Positions 60,264 through 64,000 of a stretch of 64,000 nt of DNA are shown piece after piece. The stretch lies in NCBI GenBank assembly GCA_963750255.1, contig CAVVPZ010000006.1:496001-560000 (forward strand), given 5' to 3'. The number at the start of each line of letters is the position of its first letter. The stretch's first letter is position 1. The notes below the pieces were generated by a model. That model was not told where the DNA came from and ran no database searches. It saw only the letters and a list, made by a program, of their open reading frames with translations. The DNA is from DATLED01 sp963750255. Lineage in GTDB: Bacteria; Actinomycetota; Acidimicrobiia; Acidimicrobiales; CADCTF01. Made by a program: the position numbers and the translations under genes.

Positions 60264-62603
60264 ATGTCCGACCTTGAGACGCCGGTGGAGGGCGCGACCT
60301 CCCTCGATCCCGACGTCGTCGAGGCGCAGTCGTTCGCCACGGCGTTCCGCGGGTTCGACCCCGTGCAGGTGCGGGCCTTCCTCGGGCTCGTGGCCGACGA
60401 GTTGCGGCGTTTGCACCACGTCGAGGCCGACCTGCGGGCGCAGCTGGGCGGAGACGAGGTCGAGCCGGCAGTCGCCTCGCCGTCGGACGCGCAGGGCGAG
60501 GAACTCGCCGAGGCGAAGATCGGCGCCTCTGAGCCCGTGGTCCTCGACGACGAACGTCGGCAGGCCGACGACCTGGTGGCGGCGGCCAAGCTCGAAGCCG
60601 AGGACCTTCTGCGCCAAGCCCGGGAGAAGGTCGAGGCCCTGAGCGCAGCGGCGGCGGCCGAGACGACGCGAGTCGTCGAAGAGGCAAAGGCCGAGGCCGA
60701 GCGTGTGCGCACTGCGGCAGTGGCCGAGCGGAGGTCGCGGGCCGAGGATGCCGAAGCCACCGCCGTCCGCAAGATCGCCGAGGCCGAGCGCGAAGCGGCC
60801 GGGCTTCGGGTCGCGGCCCGCGAAGAAGCCGACGCCACCATCGAGGCGGCTCGGGAGCGGGGCCGGGAGATGGTGTCCGAGGCCCAGGCCGCCCGGGAGC
60901 GGATGTTGGCCGACCTGGCCAAGCGACGACGCGCTGCCCAGGCGCAACTCGAGCAGATGCGAGCCAACCGCGACCGGCTGCTCGAGACGCTGAAGGTGGC
61001 CCGCCGGACGATCGACGAGATGACGAACAGGTTCGACCCGCCCGAACCCGGGAGACCCGCCTCGACGTCCGAGACCGGCGGGCCAACCGGCCCATCGATG
61101 TCGCCGAGTGCACCGGTCGACGACCGGCCCTCGGAGAGCCGAGCGCCGCGGACGGCGACCATCTCGACCACGCCGGAGCGTGTTCAGGAGGCGCCGCGGC
61201 CCCGCGCCCGGGCCGTCGTCATCGGCGAGGCGCCGGCGGCGGCACGTCCCCGCATCTCAGCTCCCCAAGCCGAGGCGGCGGTTTCTTCGCGACCGGTGGC
61301 ACCGCCGGCGTCACCTCCCGACGCGACCGAACACGTTCGGGTGACCCGTCCTACACCGGCGCGCGACGAGCGACGCTCGTCGGCGTTGCGCATCCTGCGA
61401 CGGGGCAAGAACACCCCGCCTGCCGAGCCGTCTTCGATGGTCGGCCGTGACAGTCCGGCCGATGGGGTCCGGATCATCGGCCGGGCCGACGACGCTGCTG
61501 ATGTCCCGGCTGAAGCAACCGACCGGGACCCTGTTGACGGGCCCGAGACAGCCGCGCTCCTTCGCGAAGCCCAGGCCCTGCCGGAGCCGGAGCCCGAGCC
61601 CGAGCCCGAGCGCGAGACGGCGGCCGAACCCGACGACAACGGCGACGGCGAGACACCCGACCCCTCGCCCCTCTGGGACCAAGGCATCGACGACTCCGGC
61701 CCCGTCGAGGGTGCTGACGGGATCGACAGCGGGGACGAGGGTCTGGACGGCGACGGCGAACCGATCGTGCTCGAGGAGATCCGGCCCCGAATCGAGGACC
61801 TGTTCGCCCGCTTGCGGGCTGATCGAGCAGCGGCTACCTCGGCGGCGCGCGAGGTCCTCGGCCACGATGGCGAGGAACCCGAGGGTGGGGAGAGCGTCGC
61901 TCCGATCGGAACGGGGGCTCCTGGTCCCCGTCCGGGGGCCAACGACGGCGACGAACACCTCCTCCAGGCTCGCGACTCGGTCGTCGATCCGCTCGTCGGC
62001 CAGTTGGCCAAGCGCCTCAAGCGGGTGCTGCAGGACGAGCAGAACGCGAGCCTCGACCGACTCCGCACCGGTCGTGGCCAGGCCACCGTCGAGTCGGTGC
62101 TGAGCCGAGCGGCCGACCAGTCCTTGCCCTACCGGCACGTCGCCTTGCCCATCCTCGATGCCGCCGCCCAGGCTGGCGCGTCGGTGTCGGCCTTTGGGAC
62201 CCTGGCCGTTCCGGTCGAGGACCTTGGAGTCCAGCTGGCGGGCGACCTGGCTGGCGCCATCCGCGCCCGCCTCGATGCTGTCCTCCGCGCCTCGGCATCC
62301 GACGACCTCGATTTGGCGTCAACCGGCGAGCGGGTCAGTGCTGTCTACCGGGAGTGGAAGACGCAGAAGATCGAGCGCCTTGCCACCCACTATCTGATCG
62401 GCGCCCATGAGCGGGGAGCGTTTCTCGCCCACCCGGAGGGTCAGCCGTTGCGATGGTTGGTCGACGACGACGGCCCCTGCCCTGACTGCGATGACAACGC
62501 ACTCGCCGGCCCGACGCCGAGGGGGGAACCCTTCCCGACCGGTCAGTTGCACCCTCCCGCTCATCTGGGCTGCCGCTGCCGCTTGGTGGCCGCCCCGGCC
62601 TAG
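60264..62603 (+). CDS. DivIVA-domain coiled-coil protein with phage-head-like CxxC...CRC C-terminus
   Basis: The 779-residue protein has a DivIVA-type membrane-curvature motif (SFATAFRGFDPVQVRAFLGL) near residue 25 and a long Ala/Glu/Arg coiled coil (about 90-245). A disordered Pro/acidic stretch follows to about 500, then a helical domain (about 530-730). The end is DDDGPCPDCDDNALAG...TGQLHPPAHLGCRCRL, matching in spacing and residues the zinc-binding end of phage Mu gpF/SPP1 gp7-like minor head proteins. In actinobacteria DivIVA proteins direct polar growth. The combination with that tail is unusual. No phage genes are around. Confidence 0.8.
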   Translation: MSDLETPVEGATSLDPDVVEAQSFATAFRGFDPVQVRAFLGLVADELRRLHHVEADLRAQLGGDEVEPAVASPSDAQGEELAEAKIGASEPVVLDDERRQADDLVAAAKLEAEDLLRQAREKVEALSAAAAAETTRVVEEAKAEAERVRTAAVAERRSRAEDAEATAVRKIAEAEREAAGLRVAAREEADATIEAARERGREMVSEAQAARERMLADLAKRRRAAQAQLEQMRANRDRLLETLKVARRTIDEMTNRFDPPEPGRPASTSETGGPTGPSMSPSAPVDDRPSESRAPRTATISTTPERVQEAPRPRARAVVIGEAPAAARPRISAPQAEAAVSSRPVAPPASPPDATEHVRVTRPTPARDERRSSALRILRRGKNTPPAEPSSMVGRDSPADGVRIIGRADDAADVPAEATDRDPVDGPETAALLREAQALPEPEPEPEPERETAAEPDDNGDGETPDPSPLWDQGIDDSGPVEGADGIDSGDEGLDGDGEPIVLEEIRPRIEDLFARLRADRAAATSAAREVLGHDGEEPEGGESVAPIGTGAPGPRPGANDGDEHLLQARDSVVDPLVGQLAKRLKRVLQDEQNASLDRLRTGRGQATVESVLSRAADQSLPYRHVALPILDAAAQAGASVSAFGTLAVPVEDLGVQLAGDLAGAIRARLDAVLRASASDDLDLASTGERVSAVYREWKTQKIERLATHYLIGAHERGAFLAHPEGQPLRWLVDDDGPCPDCDDNALAGPTPRGEPFPTGQLHPPAHLGCRCRLVAAPA

Positions 62604-62615
62604 TCTCGCTGGACT

Positions 62616-64000
62616 ATGCGCCGCCCGCCCATCGATGTTCGTCCGACGCCGCCTCCCCGGCGTCCGCAACGAAACCGGATCGGGTTGGCGGCCATCGTCG
62701 GAGTCGGCTTCTTCGTTCTGACCTCGCTCCGCGGTGTCGCTGGGTTCTTCACCGACTATCTCTGGTTCGAGGAGGTCAACCTGACTTCGGTGTGGTCGGG
62801 GGTGCTCGGCGCCAAGATCGGCCTCAGCGTTCTGTTCGTGCTCGGGTTCTTCCTGCTCCTGTGGGTCAACCTCGTCATCGCTGATCGGCTGGCGCCGAAG
62901 TTCCGTCCCTCGGGGCCCGAGGACGAGATCGTCGCCCGTTACCAGGAGGTGGTCGGGCCCTTCGCCGGCAAAGTCCGCCTCGCTGTTGCTGCGCTGTTCG
63001 CCCTCATCGCCGGCACCGGCATGAGCGGACAGTGGCGCAACTGGATCCTCTTCCAGAACTCGGTGCCATTCGGCAAGGTCGACCCCCAGTTCAAGCGCGA
63101 CATCTCCTTCTATGTCTTCCGGTTGCCGTTCCTCGTCGACGTCGTCAACTGGGTCTTCGTGGCCGTGCTCCTGGCCCTGATCATGACGGTGGTCGCCCAT
63201 TACCTCAACGGGGGCATCCGACTCCAAGCTCCGCTGTCGCGCACGACGCCGCAGGTCAAGGCGCACGTGTCGGTGCTCCTCGGCATGCTCGCCCTCGTCA
63301 AGGCGGCCGACTACTACCTCTCGCGCTACGAGTTGGTGTTCTCGCACCGTGGTCCGGTCGACGGCGCCACCTATACCGACATCAACGCCAGCCTGCCCGC
63401 CATCGAGTTGCTCCTGTTGATCTCCATCGCGGCCGCCATCCTGTTCCTGGTCAACATCCGCCTGCGGGGCTGGGTGCTTCCGGCCATCGCCGTGGCCACC
63501 TGGGGCATCGTGTCGATCGCGGCTGCCACCATCTACCCCCAGTTCGTGCAGAAGGTGCAGGTCGAGCCCAACGAACTCTCCAAAGAGGCGCCGTTCATCG
63601 AGCGCAACATCGAAGCGACTCGAGAAGCGCTCAACCTCACCAACGTGAAGGAACGCAACTTCGAGGCCGACACCAAACTCGACTCGGCCGGTCTCAACCG
63701 CAATACCGAGACGATCCGCAACATCCGGCTGTGGGATCCGCCCTTCCTCGAGCGCACCTATCGGCGCCTGCAGGAGGTGCGGTCGTACTTCCGCTTCAAC
63801 GACGTCGACATCGACCGCTATCAGATCGACGGGCGCACCACCCAGGTGGTGTTGTCGGCCCGTGAGCTCAACCCTGACGGCCTCCCCAGCGAGCGGCAGT
63901 CGTGGGTCAACCGGCACCTCCAGTTCACCCACGGCTACGGCGCCGTGCTGAGCCCGGCCAACGCCGTGACCTCCGATGGCCAGCCCGACTTCCTCGTCAA
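62616..64000 (+). CDS. UPF0182 family membrane protein (5' part; runs off the window)
   Basis: From ATG 62616 the frame is open to the window end (461 residues seen; relatives are about 900-1000). It has several TM helices early on (IGLAAIVGVGFFVLTSL, IGLSVLFVLGFFLLLWVNLV, WVFVAVLLALIMTVVAHYL, LLLLISIAAAILFLVNI). The extracytoplasmic domain that follows starts VQVEPNELSKEAPFIERNIE and reads IRNIRLWDPPFLERTYRRLQ, a UPF0182 signature. Function is unknown. Confidence 0.93.
   Translation, partial: MRRPPIDVRPTPPPRRPQRNRIGLAAIVGVGFFVLTSLRGVAGFFTDYLWFEEVNLTSVWSGVLGAKIGLSVLFVLGFFLLLWVNLVIADRLAPKFRPSGPEDEIVARYQEVVGPFAGKVRLAVAALFALIAGTGMSGQWRNWILFQNSVPFGKVDPQFKRDISFYVFRLPFLVDVVNWVFVAVLLALIMTVVAHYLNGGIRLQAPLSRTTPQVKAHVSVLLGMLALVKAADYYLSRYELVFSHRGPVDGATYTDINASLPAIELLLLISIAAAILFLVNIRLRGWVLPAIAVATWGIVSIAAATIYPQFVQKVQVEPNELSKEAPFIERNIEATREALNLTNVKERNFEADTKLDSAGLNRNTETIRNIRLWDPPFLERTYRRLQEVRSYFRFNDVDIDRYQIDGRTTQVVLSARELNPDGLPSERQSWVNRHLQFTHGYGAVLSPANAVTSDGQPDFLV

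Noticed and set aside
60264..62603. A prophage remnant around the head-like motif
   Set aside because: No integrase, terminase, portal or tail genes nearby; neighbours are ordinary chromosomal genes.
1..64000. tRNA, rRNA, CRISPR arrays, insertion sequences
   Set aside because: I looked for cloverleaf TPsiC-like ends, regularly spaced repeats and transposase motifs and saw none. A covariance search (tRNAscan, Infernal) could still find small RNAs.

Overview
The window is high-GC DNA from an actinobacterium (Actinomycetota). The evidence is two WhiB-type iron-sulfur regulators, a probable F420-dependent LLM oxidoreductase, a DUF2342 zincin-like protein, a class E sortase, UPF0182, PHO boxes of the Streptomyces 11-bp type, and many GTG starts with 4-nt ATGA/GTGA overlaps. 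The gene set (eukaryote-type NADP isocitrate dehydrogenase, MreB, ppk next to a split MutT1) fits an Acidimicrobiia/Ilumatobacter-like lineage, but that placement is inference. No rRNA, tRNA, CRISPR array, prophage or insertion sequence was seen.

Layout. 0-2.8 kb: an SDR and a divergent S9 peptidase, both riddled with frameshifts. 2.8-8.4 kb: a minus-strand operon of three paralogous small peptides, an M50 membrane peptidase with an N-terminal PqqD/RRE-like domain, a secreted protein with two CxxC motifs, and an LppX/LprG-like lipoprotein, followed by icd. This is the best candidate for an undescribed system: precursor peptides, a peptide-recognising intramembrane protease, and exported partners. 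8.4-20.2 kb: mdh, small regulators, a beta-propeller membrane protein, a DUF7064/7065-like protein, a secreted TIM-barrel protein, sdhBA without sdhCD, and a GH2 glycosidase. 20.2-28.9 kb: a MoxR ATPase and its VWA partner separated by a nei-type glycosylase, GNAT, WhiB, formimidoyltransferase, an LLM enzyme, TatA and a second WhiB.

28.9-46.4 kb is dominated by phosphate. HtrA and a ROK kinase precede an overlapping operon ppk-nudix-histidine phosphatase-ppx-phoU-engB. Then come pstB (minus) and pstS-pstC-pstA (plus), a MazF-type toxin-antitoxin pair, PhoH2 (PIN-PhoH), SurE, and a SenX3/RegX3-like two-component system. PHO-box-like 11-bp direct repeats occur upstream of pstS (three copies), ppk (weak) and the sensor kinase (inverted). 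This suggests one PHO regulon covering uptake, polyphosphate storage and signalling.

46.4-64 kb: MFS transporter, phosphoesterase, DUF2342, epimerase, a trypsin-like protein lacking its catalytic serine, MoaE, MreB with an apparent CTG start, HEAT-repeat protein, sortase, Lon-type PDZ protease, a large sensor kinase, a DivIVA-domain protein with a phage-head-like CxxC...CRC tail, and a UPF0182 membrane protein cut by the window edge.

About ten genes carry +1/-1 frameshifts in otherwise well-conserved reading frames, clustered at 0-2.8 kb and 45.3-46.4 kb. I read most of these as sequencing or assembly errors rather than decay. Intergenic spaces are short, and none exceeds 300 bases.
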